Part shown: in pieces, positions 8,926 through 18,422 of the stretch
How the letters are laid out: the number at the start of each line of letters is the position of its first letter
How positions within the stretch are numbered: the first letter of the stretch is position 1
Assembly: GCF_000336555.1 (NCBI RefSeq)
Contig: NZ_KB375281.1
Coordinates: forward strand, 3,509,848 to 3,573,847
Direction of reading: 5' to 3'
Length of the DNA: 64,000 nt
Source: Afipia clevelandensis ATCC 49720
GTDB taxonomy: Bacteria; Pseudomonadota; Alphaproteobacteria; Rhizobiales; Xanthobacteraceae
Notes under the pieces: model-generated
Databases searched by the model: none
What the model was told of the DNA's origin: nothing
Seen by the model: the letters and a program-made list of their open reading frames with translations, nothing else
Translations under genes and position numbers: made by a program

Positions 8926-10955
8926 ACCCCGCTTCGCCGGGCTTTCTGGCCTTCACTCAAGGCCGCGATGCGGGAATGACGCGCGAGCCCGTGTTCGGTT
9001 TTCTCCCAGCGGTAGGGTTCGGTGAGAAACTGATAGAGCGCGCGCCACGCCGCGATGGACAGGCAGATCCAGTAAACGGGCGTGAGCGCGAGTATCCATG
9101 CTTCCGACAGCAGGCCTCGCTTCGCCAGTCCGATCAGGCCGATGATTGCCGTGGTCAGATAGCCTGCTGCAATCGTTGCGAGATACAGCCCGATAAACGG
9201 CTTCGCCAGGAACGGCGTCACGTTGCCGTCACACAGGCCTATCGCGCCGCGCAGAAGAATCTCGCCAAGCAGAAGCGGATGCGCGAGCGCCGTCAGGACA
9301 TTTCCGCCGACGACGATATTGAGTGTAAAGAAGCCGCCGGGTCCTGCATCGCGCCACAAACGCCGCGGCCAGCGCATATGCACGCTCCATGTCTGCATCC
9401 AGCCCTTCATCCAGCGTGAACGCTGGCGCAGCCATGCGCCGAACCGTGCGGGCGCTTCCTCGTAGGTGGTCGATGGAAACATCACGGCGCGATAGCCAAA
9501 TCGCGCGAGACGGAAGCCGAGGTCGGCATCTTCGGTGACATTATAGGGATCCCAGCCGCCGACCTCGCGCAGCACGCTTGTGCGGAAGTGGTTGGACGAT
9601 CCGCCGAGCGGCAGCGGCATCTCGAAGTTGGAAAAACCCTGCAGGAAGACGTCGAACTGTCCGGCATATTCGGCAGTGAACATCCGCGGCAGCAAGCCGT
9701 CGGCGGTATTGTCGATGCACAGGCTTGCCTGCGCGCACACGACGTCCGGTTCGTGTGTGTCGAAGACCTCGAGAGCGCTGCGAAGCTGATCCGGATCGGG
9801 CCGGTCTTCCGCATCGAACACCGTGACGAAGGTGCCGCGCGCGAAGGTCAGCGCACAGTTGAGCGCTTTGGGTTTGGTCTTGGGTCCGGCGACCGGTGCG
9901 ATTATGACCTGGACATGCGGCATCGGGCCGAGCCTTGCGATCGCCGCGCGCGTCTGCAGGTCGTCGGCTTCGATAACGAGTTTGATGTCGAGTTTTTCCG
10001 GCGGATAGTCGAGTTCATTGATGTGTTTCATCAGCGGCGCGACGGACGATGCTTCGCGGTAAAGCGCGGCGACTATCGTATAGACGGGGAGCTGGCTGTC
10101 GTGCAGGCGTGGCCGGCGCGGCCGGCGCGGCCGGCGTTTTGGCCGCGAGAGGCATCCGGCCAGCCGCAGGCTGGTGAACAGCAGAAACCAGATGGCGAGG
10201 ATGACGCCGCAGATGTCGATCATCAGCATCGGGGCCAGCGTGAACAGCGCAGCGGGGCCGGCGAGCCGCAGGAGATAACGAAAGGCCCCGGATGCGCGGC
10301 GTTGCGACAGTGCGGCAGGCGCTGCCGACAAATCGGGGAAGCGCGCGGCGAGGCCATCTGCCGCGACTTGTGCCAGCACGTCACCGGCGCGGGTTTCGAG
10401 GAATGCGTTGAAACGCGGGATGGACACAAGGCGGAGACGCGGGCGCAGTGACGGATATTGCGCGATCAGCCGCGCAATGCGCCGTGCGCTGTATCCATGC
10501 GGCGCCGAGACATAGATCAGCTCGCCGTGTTGACGGATCGGCAAGAGTCCGTGCCGCGCGCACAGGTGAATTTCATTCAGGGGCAGCAGGCAGTCATCGG
10601 AAGTGATGTGTTCAAGGGCTTCGATGGCCACACCGGTGCCCGCGGCAAGGTAATCGAGATAGGCCTCTTCGCTGATCACGCCCGATTGAATCAGAACTCT
10701 ATCGGCGCCGATACCGACATCGTCGCTGCGCCGCTCGGCCGCAGCCAGAACGCCGGGCGCCAGAACATGCTGCAGGCAGTCGAGTTCGGCGGCCGGGCCG
10801 GGCTCAAAGTAGCCGGGCCGGTTGTCGTTCTGCGATCGTGGAAATCCGAGAAAGCCGGCGAGCGATGCGGTCAGCGCTCGCGCGGTCGCGGTCAGGCTGG
10901 CAAATCGCTGCAGCCTCGGTTCACCGGCATCGTCCGCTTGCCCAGCCACGGTCAT
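8916..10955 (-). CDS. Membrane glycosyltransferase family 2 with N-terminal GspE-N-like domain
   Basis: This protein of about 679 residues is a processive-type inner-membrane glycosyltransferase. An N-terminal region (about 80-200) resembles the type II secretion GspE N-terminal/MshEN domain (VLIQSGVISEEAYLDYLAA), followed by a membrane hairpin (about 220-265). The GT2 catalytic domain runs from about 290 with PVYTIVAALYRE, the metal-binding DAED near 381, TEDADLG near 473 and QRSRWMKGW near 514 (the QxxRW motif of cellulose and hyaluronan synthases). Several transmembrane segments follow. The sugar and product are unknown. The start is uncertain: no good ribosome site is seen, and the frame stays open upstream into the divergent gene. 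Confidence 0.85.
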   Translation of the reverse strand: MTVAGQADDAGEPRLQRFASLTATARALTASLAGFLGFPRSQNDNRPGYFEPGPAAELDCLQHVLAPGVLAAAERRSDDVGIGADRVLIQSGVISEEAYLDYLAAGTGVAIEALEHITSDDCLLPLNEIHLCARHGLLPIRQHGELIYVSAPHGYSARRIARLIAQYPSLRPRLRLVSIPRFNAFLETRAGDVLAQVAADGLAARFPDLSAAPAALSQRRASGAFRYLLRLAGPAALFTLAPMLMIDICGVILAIWFLLFTSLRLAGCLSRPKRRPRRPRRPRLHDSQLPVYTIVAALYREASSVAPLMKHINELDYPPEKLDIKLVIEADDLQTRAAIARLGPMPHVQVIIAPVAGPKTKPKALNCALTFARGTFVTVFDAEDRPDPDQLRSALEVFDTHEPDVVCAQASLCIDNTADGLLPRMFTAEYAGQFDVFLQGFSNFEMPLPLGGSSNHFRTSVLREVGGWDPYNVTEDADLGFRLARFGYRAVMFPSTTYEEAPARFGAWLRQRSRWMKGWMQTWSVHMRWPRRLWRDAGPGGFFTLNIVVGGNVLTALAHPLLLGEILLRGAIGLCDGNVTPFLAKPFIGLYLATIAAGYLTTAIIGLIGLAKRGLLSEAWILALTPVYWICLSIAAWRALYQFLTEPYRWEKTEHGLARHSRIAALSEGQKARRSGVQR
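10111..10137. repeat. Three tandem 9-bp units inside the glycosyltransferase gene
   Basis: Three consecutive copies of GGCCGGCGC (last base of the third is T) encode an Arg-Pro-Arg repeat on the minus strand (RPRRPRRPR) just before the catalytic domain. Unit length is a multiple of three, so copy-number change would not shift the frame. Confidence 0.8.
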
Positions 10956-11037
10956 TTGACCGTTACCCCACGCCACAAACGCACTCGAATCGTCCCGCAG
11001 ATGGTCTATAAGACCCGGCACGCGGAACCCCCAGCCA

Positions 11038-11979
11038 ATGCAACCACAGATGGTACCTGTCTTCAATGTCCGATTGCGCCGAGCTGCCGGTGCAGCTTTG
11101 GGTATTGCTATGGCTGCGGCTGGATATCTGTTTGCGGCACAGGCATTGGCGCAGGGAACGGCACCGGCTGCTGCGGCCAAACCGGCGCAGGCCGCGATCC
11201 CGCAGCCTGCCGCGCCTCAGGCCGTGCCGGGGTTCTGGGATCCGCGGCGACGGCCCGACCGGCCGGATTTATCGCGCCTCACCGTCATTCGCTTTCTCAC
11301 CGAAACGGACTATCCGCCGTTCAACTTTACCGGGCCTGACGGCAATCCCGCCGGCTTCAATGTCGATCTGGCGCGGATGATCTGCGAAGAGATCAAGGTG
11401 GCCTGCACCATCCAGATGCGCCGCTTCGAGACGCTGGTGGACGCGATCAACGGTAACCGCGGCGATGCCATCATTGCCTCGCTGGCGATCACGCCGCAGC
11501 TTCGCGCCAAGCTCGATTTCAGCGATCCTTACTATCGTTCTCCGGCGCGTTTCGTGTCGCGCAAGGATGCGGTGATGGCGGAAGTCCGTCCCGAATATCT
11601 CGAAGGCAAGAAGGTCGGCGCGATCGCAGGCTCGTCGCACGAGGCGTATCTGAAAGCCCTGTTTACCGACGCGCAGCTTGTCAGTTTTCCGAATGACGAG
11701 GCGCTGCGCCTTGCGCTGCGCCGGGGCGAGGTCGATTTCATCTTCGGGGATGCGATTTCGCTGGCCTTCTGGCTCAACGGCACCGATTCCGGCGACTGCT
11801 GCGCCTTCAGCGGCGGACCTTTCATCGAGAGCCGCTATTTCGGCGAAGGCGTCAGCATCGGCGTCAAACGCGGCAATGATGTGCTGCGCCAGGCGCTGAA
11901 CTGGGCGATGTTCCGGCTCTGGGAAAAGGGCCGTTACACCGATTTGTGGCTGCGCTATTTCTCGGTCAGTCCGTTCTAA
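11038..11979 (+). CDS. Periplasmic substrate-binding protein, amino-acid ABC transporter type (SBP family 3)
   Basis: The 313-residue product has a signal sequence (hydrophobic stretch ending AAQALAQ near residue 40), then an Ala/Pro-rich linker, then a type II periplasmic binding domain beginning VIRFLTETDYPPFNF. Conserved family segments are GFNVDLARMICEE, DAIIASLAITPQLRAKLDFS and KVGAIAGSSHEAYLKALF. No permease or ATPase gene is adjacent, so it may serve a distant transporter or a sensory role. It diverges from the glycosyltransferase over an 82-bp gap. A second ATG 12 bases in is an equally possible start. Confidence 0.85.
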   Translation: MQPQMVPVFNVRLRRAAGAALGIAMAAAGYLFAAQALAQGTAPAAAAKPAQAAIPQPAAPQAVPGFWDPRRRPDRPDLSRLTVIRFLTETDYPPFNFTGPDGNPAGFNVDLARMICEEIKVACTIQMRRFETLVDAINGNRGDAIIASLAITPQLRAKLDFSDPYYRSPARFVSRKDAVMAEVRPEYLEGKKVGAIAGSSHEAYLKALFTDAQLVSFPNDEALRLALRRGEVDFIFGDAISLAFWLNGTDSGDCCAFSGGPFIESRYFGEGVSIGVKRGNDVLRQALNWAMFRLWEKGRYTDLWLRYFSVSPF

Positions 11980-11996
11980 CTTTCCGGATATCGGTC

Positions 11997-12647
11997 ATGA
12001 CTGTGACGCGAACGGCGAAACTCAAGCGGACCGCCGCGGCGCTTCTTGCGCTGCTGGGCTGGGCGACTCTCGTGTTTGGGTACGCGCGTTTCACGGGCGC
12101 CATGGGCGATCAGGGGATCTCATCCACAGAAGCGACGCTGCGCTTCTTCTCCTTTTTCACGATCCAGACCAACATTCTCGCCGCCCTGGTGCTGACGGCG
12201 TTCGCGATCAAGACCGGTCCCGAGGAGTGGCTGGTGCATCCCTTCGTACGTTCGGCGGTCGCCGCCTATATCGTGATGGTCGGTCTTATCTACGTCATGG
12301 TGCTGCGCCCGATCGAGCCGCCGCAGAATGCGACGTCGCTGACCAATATCGTGATGCATTACCTGATGCCGGTCGCCTATCTGCTGTTCTGGCTGACCTG
12401 CGTCCGCAAGGCGGGCCTGCGCTGGTACGATCCGCTGCTCTGGACCATCTATCCGCTGTTCTATCTCGGCTTCGTGCTCGTGCGCGGAAAGATGTCGGGG
12501 TTCTATCCATACCCCTTTATCGACGCCAAGACCTTGGGTTATGCAAGCGTTGCGGCTAATACAGCCGGATTGCTGGTCGTCTGCGCTGCGATCGGCATGT
12601 GCCTGGTGTTGATCGGCTGGTGGCTCGCGCGCCGCCAACCGGTCTGA
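11997..12647 (+). CDS. Pr6Pr family integral membrane protein
   Basis: This 216-residue protein has about six hydrophobic segments. The Pr6Pr/FAR-17a-like signature is visible in the second segment region: [18 protein letters not shown], with the typical FTIQTN core. Later segments contain [16 protein letters not shown] and a Gly/Tyr-rich stretch before the last helix. The biochemical function is unknown. The start was placed at the ATG 17 bp after the preceding stop rather than inside the upstream gene. It precedes lysK by 25 bp and may be co-transcribed with it. Confidence 0.8.
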   Translation: MTVTRTAKLKRTAAALLALLGWATLVFGYARFTGAMGDQGISSTEATLRFFSFFTIQTNILAALVLTAFAIKTGPEEWLVHPFVRSAVAAYIVMVGLIYVMVLRPIEPPQNATSLTNIVMHYLMPVAYLLFWLTCVRKAGLRWYDPLLWTIYPLFYLGFVLVRGKMSGFYPYPFIDAKTLGYASVAANTAGLLVVCAAIGMCLVLIGWWLARRQPV

Positions 12648-12672
12648 ACTGATCCCCGCGCGGAGATTCCTG

Positions 12673-14313
12673 ATGTCCACTGAAATGCCCGTCACCGCGA
12701 GCGACCTGCGGGCGCTTGCCGAACAATCCAACGCCTGGCCGTTCGAGCAGGCGAAGCAGATTGTCGCGCGGTTGAAGAAAAATCCGAAGGACGAGGTGCT
12801 GTTCGAGACAGGTTATGGACCGTCGGGCCTGCCGCATATCGGCACCTTCGGCGAGGTGGCGCGCACCACCATGGTGCGCCATGCCTTCCGCGTGCTGACG
12901 GAAGACAAGATCAAGACGCGCCTTCTGGCGTTCTCCGACGACATGGACGGTCTGCGCAAGGTGCCGGACAACGTGCCGAACAAGGAGATGCTGGAGCAGG
13001 ATCTCGGCAAGCCGCTGACGCAGGTGCGCGATCCGTTCGGCACGCATCCTTCTTTCGGCGAGCACAACAATGCGCGGCTGCGCGCGTTTCTCGATACGTT
13101 CGGTTTCGATTACGAGTTCGCCTCGTCGACGCAGTATTACAAGTCCGGCCGCTTCGACGCGACGCTGCTGAAGATGCTGCAGAACATCGACAAGGTGATG
13201 GCGATCATGCTCCCCTCGCTGCGCGAGGAGCGTGCGGCGACCTATTCGCCGTTTCTCCCGATCTCGCCGCGTACCGGCGTCGTGCTGCAGGTGCCGATTG
13301 TCGAGCATGACGCGAAGGCCGGCACGGTGTCTTACGACGATCCGGAGACCAGGGAGCGCGTCACCGTTCCGGTCACCGGCGGTCACTGCAAGCTGCAGTG
13401 GAAGCCGGACTGGGCGATGCGCTGGGTCGCGCTCGGTGTCGATTATGAAATGGCAGGCAAGGACCTGATCGACTCGGTCAAGCTGTCTGGCAAGATCTGC
13501 ACCGCGCTCGGCGGCGTGCCGCCGGAAGGCTTCAACTACGAACTGTTCCTCGACGACAAGGGTCAGAAGATTTCCAAGTCGAAGGGCAACGGCCTCACCA
13601 TCGACGAATGGCTGCGCTATGCCTCGCCGGAATCGCTCTCGCTGTTCATGTACCGCGAACCGAAGGCGGCCAAGCGGCTCTATTTCGACGTCATCCCGCG
13701 CAACGTGGACGACTATCAGCAGTTCATCGACGGCTATCCGCGTCAGGACGGCAAGCAGCGTCTGAGCAATCCGGTCTGGCATATCCATGCTGGCAACCCG
13801 CCGCTGGGCGACATGCCGGTGACGTTCCAGCTTCTGCTGACGCTGGTCTCATCGTCGAACGCGGAGAACGCCGAAACCCTGTGGGGCTTCATCGGCCGCT
13901 ATCGTCCCGGCGTGACGCCGCAGACCCATCCGAAGCTGGATGCGATGGTCGGCTATGCGATCAACTATTATCGCGACTTTGTTGCCCCAACGAAGACCTT
14001 CCGCGAGCCGACCGAGAGCGAGCGCGTTGCATTGACTGATCTGCGCGATGCGCTCTCGCAGCTTCCGCCGGATGCGTCCGCCGAGGATATCCAGAACGTC
14101 GTTTATGAGATTGGCCGCCGCGAGCCGTTCCTCGATCACAAGAAGGCCGGCAAGGATGGCCGTCCCGGCGTGTCGCTGGACTGGTTCAACATGCTCTATC
14201 AGGTGCTGCTCGGTCAGGAGAAGGGTCCGCGGTTCGGCTCGTTTGTCGCTGTGTATGGTGTCGCGAATGCCATTGCGATGATCGACGGCGCGCTGGCGCG
14301 GAGCGCCGGCTGA
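12673..14313 (+). CDS. lysK: Lysine--tRNA ligase, class I
   Basis: This enzyme charges tRNA-Lys. The 546-residue protein is a class I synthetase, the form found in most alphaproteobacteria and archaea rather than the class II enzyme of E. coli. The HIGH-type motif is HIGT at residues 55-58 ([12 protein letters not shown]) and the KMSKS-type loop is KISKS at 299-303 ([12 protein letters not shown]). Length fits the family. It is followed 19 bp later by ybaK, so the two translation-fidelity genes are probably co-transcribed. Confidence 0.95.
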   Translation: MSTEMPVTASDLRALAEQSNAWPFEQAKQIVARLKKNPKDEVLFETGYGPSGLPHIGTFGEVARTTMVRHAFRVLTEDKIKTRLLAFSDDMDGLRKVPDNVPNKEMLEQDLGKPLTQVRDPFGTHPSFGEHNNARLRAFLDTFGFDYEFASSTQYYKSGRFDATLLKMLQNIDKVMAIMLPSLREERAATYSPFLPISPRTGVVLQVPIVEHDAKAGTVSYDDPETRERVTVPVTGGHCKLQWKPDWAMRWVALGVDYEMAGKDLIDSVKLSGKICTALGGVPPEGFNYELFLDDKGQKISKSKGNGLTIDEWLRYASPESLSLFMYREPKAAKRLYFDVIPRNVDDYQQFIDGYPRQDGKQRLSNPVWHIHAGNPPLGDMPVTFQLLLTLVSSSNAENAETLWGFIGRYRPGVTPQTHPKLDAMVGYAINYYRDFVAPTKTFREPTESERVALTDLRDALSQLPPDASAEDIQNVVYEIGRREPFLDHKKAGKDGRPGVSLDWFNMLYQVLLGQEKGPRFGSFVAVYGVANAIAMIDGALARSAG

Positions 14314-14332
14314 CATCCGCCAGGAGCACGGC

Positions 14333-14806
14333 ATGTCCAGGGCGACGCGCGCCACGAAAATGCTGGAACAGGCCGGTGTCGCGTTCACGGTGCATACCTA
14401 TGATTACGACGGCGATGCCGATCGGATTGGGCTGCAGGCCGCGGAGGCGCTCGGCGAACAGCCGGCGCGCGTGCTCAAGTCGCTGATGGCGCTGGTCGAC
14501 GGCAAGCCGGTCTGCGTGATCGTTCCGTCCGATCGCGAAGTCTCGATGAAGAAACTCGCGGCGGCGTTCGGCGGAAAATCCGCGCAGATGATGAAGCCGG
14601 CCGACGCCGAGCGGCTGTCCGGCTACAAGGTCGGCGGCATCAGTCCGTTCGGACAATCGAGGCCGCCGCGCGCCGCTATCGAAGAGCAGGCGGTGGCGCA
14701 TGATCTGGTTTACATCAATGGCGGGCAGCGCGGTCTGCAGGTGCGGCTCAATCCGCGCGATGCAGCGAAAGCGCTGAATGCGATTGTGGCGCCGCTGGTG
14801 GCGTGA
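14333..14806 (+). CDS. ybaK: Cys-tRNA(Pro)/Ala-tRNA deacylase, YbaK family
   Basis: This 157-residue protein of the YbaK/ProX editing domain hydrolyses mischarged aminoacyl-tRNA, in E. coli Cys-tRNA(Pro). Visible marks are the opening TRATKMLEQAGVAFTVHTYDYD, the central RVLKSLMALVDGKPVCVIVPSDREVSMKKL split over two strands with the catalytic-region Lys, and GGISPFGQ near residue 103. It directly follows lysK. Its 3' end converges on the S24 repressor gene with a 9-bp gap. Confidence 0.9.
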   Translation: MSRATRATKMLEQAGVAFTVHTYDYDGDADRIGLQAAEALGEQPARVLKSLMALVDGKPVCVIVPSDREVSMKKLAAAFGGKSAQMMKPADAERLSGYKVGGISPFGQSRPPRAAIEEQAVAHDLVYINGGQRGLQVRLNPRDAAKALNAIVAPLVA

Positions 14807-14815
14807 GGCAGCTTC

Positions 14816-15442
14816 TTACTGGCTCGCCCACACAATACGCGCGATCCACTCCACGTTCTTGGCGTCGATGGTGCGGTCCTTGTGCGCCGGATTGAGCGAC
14901 TGCAGTTCGATGACTTTCGCCGTGCGCCGCTTCAGTTCCTTGACCGTGACTTCTCCATCCTTGGTCTTGACCACCACGCGGTCGCCGCGGCGGATCGGCG
15001 AGCCGGGTGACACGATGATCACATCGCCATCGCGATAGGCGGGCTTCATCGAGTCGCCGGAAATCTCCAGCGCGTAGGCGTGTTCGTCGTTGACCGACGG
15101 AAGGCCGACCTCGTCCCAGCCCTTGCCGACCGGAAAGCCGCCATCGTCGAAATAGCCGCCCGCGCCAGCTTCGGCGAATCCGAGCAGCGGCACGGCCTGC
15201 ACCGCGCGCGCGGTGTCTTCGATCAATTGCACGAACGTGTCGACGGTGGTGCCGGTCGCGGCCAGAGCCTTCGCGACCGACTCGGTCGAGGGCCAGCGCT
15301 CGCGCCCGTCCGGCGTGATGCGCTTCGACTTGTTGAAGGTGGTGGGATCGAGTCCCGCGCGCTTGGCCAGCGCGGATGCTGAAAGTCCTGCGCGTTCGGC
15401 GAGGCGATCGAGCGCATTCCAGATTTGATCGTGGGTCAACAT
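14816..15442 (-). CDS. S24-family (LexA/CI-like) HTH transcriptional repressor
   Basis: This 208-residue protein has an N-terminal helix-turn-helix (about 15-70, RAGLSASALAKRAGLDPTTF) and a C-terminal S24 peptidase-like domain. The catalytic Ser131 lies in ISGDSMKPAYRDGD and the general base Lys168 in DGEVTVKEL. An Ala-Gly pair at 92-93 (FAEAGAGGYF) sits where LexA and CI cleave themselves. This suggests autoproteolysis on a RecA or other signal, but the family also includes non-cleaving members. It stands alone with no phage genes around it; the targets are unknown. Confidence 0.9.
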   Translation of the reverse strand: MLTHDQIWNALDRLAERAGLSASALAKRAGLDPTTFNKSKRITPDGRERWPSTESVAKALAATGTTVDTFVQLIEDTARAVQAVPLLGFAEAGAGGYFDDGGFPVGKGWDEVGLPSVNDEHAYALEISGDSMKPAYRDGDVIIVSPGSPIRRGDRVVVKTKDGEVTVKELKRRTAKVIELQSLNPAHKDRTIDAKNVEWIARIVWASQ

Positions 15443-15659
15443 GAGGGGGCCGGATGTCTGGCCCAGCCGACCGGACCGGGCAGTGAATTTTATCGGAAAC
15501 TAGGAATTATTACCTTGAATCTCGCAACTCTGCAATGCATGGCGATCCTCTCAACGCTGCCCTTGAAGTGACCGGGCTGCGCCGATACGGTCTGTCGCGT
15601 ATCCGCCCGAATATCAGAAAATCATCAACGATTTCAATAGCTAGCGAGAGTCATCCGCC

Positions 15660-16004
15660 GTGCCCGTGATTTACAAGATTTGTTCGGCCTCGGCCTGGCG
15701 CGAGGCCGAGCGGCAGGGCGCCTTTCGCGGCAGCGCGGACGACAAGCGCGACGGCTTCATCCATTTTTCCACGGCGTCGCAGCTCCCCGGGACGGTTGCG
15801 AAGCATTTCGCCGGCCAAAGCGGACTGTTCCTGATCGCGGTGGATGCGGATGCGCTGGGCGATGCCTTGCGATGGGAGCCATCGCGCGGCGGCGAACTGT
15901 TTCCACATCTCTATGGTGAACTCGACACCGGCGAAGTGACCGCAATTCATGATCTGCGAATGCGCTCGGACGGTTCGCACGACATTCCGGAGTTGGCCTC
16001 GTGA
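15660..16004 (+). CDS. DUF952 family protein
   Basis: This 114-residue protein matches the DUF952 pattern: VIYKICSASAWREAERQG, DGFIHFSTASQL with its conserved His, and the closing LFPHLYGELDTGEVTAIHDL. DUF952 has a small ADP-ribosyltransferase-like fold but no established activity. It begins with GTG. Its stop codon overlaps the GTG of pyrD (shared GTGA), so the two are translationally coupled. Confidence 0.9.
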   Translation: MPVIYKICSASAWREAERQGAFRGSADDKRDGFIHFSTASQLPGTVAKHFAGQSGLFLIAVDADALGDALRWEPSRGGELFPHLYGELDTGEVTAIHDLRMRSDGSHDIPELAS

Positions 16005-17095
16005 TCCGCGCTTTCGATTCTCTCACCTTGCCGCTGTTGCGCCGTCTCGATCCGGAAGACGCGCACCGGCTGGCGATCGGCGGATTGCGGCTGTTGCCGC
16101 CGGGCAAGCCGCGCGCGAGCGATCCAAAACTGGCGGTGCGGGCCTTCGGCCTGAATTTTCCAAATCCTGTCGGCATGGCGGCGGGCTTCGACAAGAATGC
16201 CGAAGCGCCGGATGCACTGCTGAAACTCGGCTTCGGATTTGTCGAGATCGGCTCGGTAACGCCGAAGCCGCAGGAGGGCAATCCCCGCCCGCGCCTGTTC
16301 CGGCTGGAGCAGGATTCCGGCGTCATCAACCGGATGGGCTTCAACAACGATGGCGCGGAAGCCGTGCTGCGCCGTCTCGCCGCGCGGGCGCGCCTCGGGG
16401 GCATTGTCGGCGTCAATGTCGGCGCCAACAAGGATTCGGCGGACCGCACGGCGGACTATGTCCGGCTGATCGAACTGTTCGCGCCGGTGGCGAGCTATTT
16501 CACGATCAATATTTCGTCGCCGAACACGCCCGGCCTGCGCAATCTTCAACAGGCGGCGGCGCTGGACGACCTTCTCGCGCGCGTGATCGACGCACGCGAG
16601 CGCGTGCGCAAGAACGCCGGCGATTCGCCGCTGCTGCTCAAGATCGCGCCCGATCTCACGCTGCAGGAACTCGACGATGTGGTTCACATCGCGCGCTCGC
16701 GCCGCGTCGACGGCATGATCGTCGCCAACACCACGCTGTCGCGGCCCGCGTCCTTGCGTGAAACGGTGAAGGCGAAAGAGCAGGGCGGCCTGTCCGGGCG
16801 TCCGCTGCTGCGGCTGTCGACGCGCATGGTGGCGGAAACTTATGTGCGCGCCGAGGGCGCGTTCCCGCTGATCGGTGTCGGCGGCATCGACTCCGGCGGC
16901 GCAGCGCTGATGAAGATCCGCGCAGGCGCAACCCTGATCCAGCTTTATTCATCGCTCGTCTACAAGGGTCTCGGTCTTGTCGAGGACATCAAGGCCGATC
17001 TCGTGTCCACACTGCGGCGGACCGGGCGCGACAGTCTCACCGAAATCGTCGGCGCAGACGCCGCGACGATTACGGCGGAGCCCTGGCCGGAGTAA
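16001..17095 (+). CDS. pyrD: Dihydroorotate dehydrogenase (quinone), class 2
   Basis: This enzyme performs the fourth step of pyrimidine synthesis, oxidising dihydroorotate with FMN and passing electrons to membrane quinone. The 364-residue length and the N-terminal membrane-binding extension (residues 1-40) mark class 2. Motifs are NPVGMAAGFDKNAEAPDALL, GSVTPKPQ.GNPRPRLFR, RMGFNNDG, NISSPNTPGLRNLQ with the class 2 catalytic Ser, and IGVGGIDSGG near the FMN phosphate site. It starts with GTG overlapping the DUF952 stop. The last 26 bases overlap the convergent MATE gene. Confidence 0.95.
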   Translation: MIRAFDSLTLPLLRRLDPEDAHRLAIGGLRLLPPGKPRASDPKLAVRAFGLNFPNPVGMAAGFDKNAEAPDALLKLGFGFVEIGSVTPKPQEGNPRPRLFRLEQDSGVINRMGFNNDGAEAVLRRLAARARLGGIVGVNVGANKDSADRTADYVRLIELFAPVASYFTINISSPNTPGLRNLQQAAALDDLLARVIDARERVRKNAGDSPLLLKIAPDLTLQELDDVVHIARSRRVDGMIVANTTLSRPASLRETVKAKEQGGLSGRPLLRLSTRMVAETYVRAEGAFPLIGVGGIDSGGAALMKIRAGATLIQLYSSLVYKGLGLVEDIKADLVSTLRRTGRDSLTEIVGADAATITAEPWPE

Positions 17096-18422
17096 GCTGC
17101 GGCGCAGCCTCCCTGAAGGTGATCCGGGCCAGCGCAGGATAGCGCCAGGCCTGCAGCAGGCCGCGCGCCATGAAAAACACCAGAAGCGCACCCCATAATC
17201 CGCTGTTGCCGAACGGCAGCAGCAGCCACCATGCCGCAAGATAGATCGCGAAGGATGCGACCATCAGGTTGCGCATGTCCCGTGCCCAGGTCGCGCCGAT
17301 ATAGATCCCGTCAAAACTGTAGGCCATCACGCCGCACACCGGCGCCAGCGCGGCAAGCCACATGAAGTTGCGTGCGGCGACGCGGACCTCGGGGCTGGTG
17401 GTGATGGCGTCGATCAGCGGCGCACCAGCGACAGCGAAGATCAGCGTTACCGTCGCCCCGAATACAAAGCCCCAGAGCGTCACGAGTTTGACAGCCTGCG
17501 CGAAGCCTTGCCGGTCGCGCGCGCCGACGCTGCGCCCGCACAACTGTTCGGCGGCGTTCGCAAGACCATCGAGAAAGAACGATCCGATCAGGATAAAGTT
17601 GTTCAATACCGCGTTGGCGGCCAGCACGTTGTCGCCGGCGCGTGCGCCCTGCGCGGTGAAGAACAGGAAGGCTGCGATCAACGCCGCGGTGCGGATCATG
17701 ATGTCGCGGTTGATCGCCAGCATGTGCAGGAGTTTGGTGCGATCAAGCAGCACATCGCGCGGCACATTCAAGCGTCCGCCGAGGCTGCGCCACGCCACAA
17801 CAGCGCCTGCAAGCAACCCGACGGTTTCCGCGATGACGGCCGCGATTGCAGCGCCCGCGATACCCGTCCCGAGGCCGAGCACCAGCCAGGCCGTCAGCGC
17901 CATGTTGACCACGTTGATGATGACCTGAAGCGCCAGCGCCGTTCCGGTGCGCGCCTGTCCGACCAGCCAGCCCAGCAGCACATAGTTCGCCAGCACGAAG
18001 GGCGCGGACCACAGCCGGATCGCGAAATACTGGCGTGCCGCGCCGGTGACGGCGTCGCTGCCGCCCATCAGGCTGAAGATTAGCGCGGAGAGCGGCGCGT
18101 GCAAAACGATCAGCAGGATACCGACAAGAACTGCGATCAGCAGGGCGCGGGCGAGGACCGCGCGGATCTCGAGCCGGTCATCAGCGCCGACAGCCTGCGC
18201 GGTGAAGGCCACGGTCCCCATGCGCAGGAAACCGAACAGCCAGAACATGCAGTCAAAGACGATGGAGGCGATGGCGACGCCGCCGAGCAGATACGGCTCG
18301 CCGAGACGGCCCACGGCCGCGGTCGCGACGACGCCGAGAAACGGCGTCGTCAGATTGGCCAGCATTGCCGGCGCGGCGATGGCGAAGACGCGCCCGCTGG
18401 TGACCTGAAACGATCCGCTCAA
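17070..18422 (-). CDS. MATE family efflux transporter
   Basis: The 450-residue protein has about twelve transmembrane segments in two pseudo-symmetric halves, as expected for multidrug and toxin extrusion transporters that export cationic compounds by H+ or Na+ exchange. The N-terminal half contains PAMLANLTTPFLGVVATAAVG, resembling the DinF-like subgroup. The first codon is TTG, immediately after the stop of the upstream DUF6460-like gene, so the two are likely coupled. It converges on pyrD with a 26-bp overlap of coding ends. Confidence 0.9.
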   Translation of the reverse strand: MSGSFQVTSGRVFAIAAPAMLANLTTPFLGVVATAAVGRLGEPYLLGGVAIASIVFDCMFWLFGFLRMGTVAFTAQAVGADDRLEIRAVLARALLIAVLVGILLIVLHAPLSALIFSLMGGSDAVTGAARQYFAIRLWSAPFVLANYVLLGWLVGQARTGTALALQVIINVVNMALTAWLVLGLGTGIAGAAIAAVIAETVGLLAGAVVAWRSLGGRLNVPRDVLLDRTKLLHMLAINRDIMIRTAALIAAFLFFTAQGARAGDNVLAANAVLNNFILIGSFFLDGLANAAEQLCGRSVGARDRQGFAQAVKLVTLWGFVFGATVTLIFAVAGAPLIDAITTSPEVRVAARNFMWLAALAPVCGVMAYSFDGIYIGATWARDMRNLMVASFAIYLAAWWLLLPFGNSGLWGALLVFFMARGLLQAWRYPALARITFREAAPQLTPARAPP

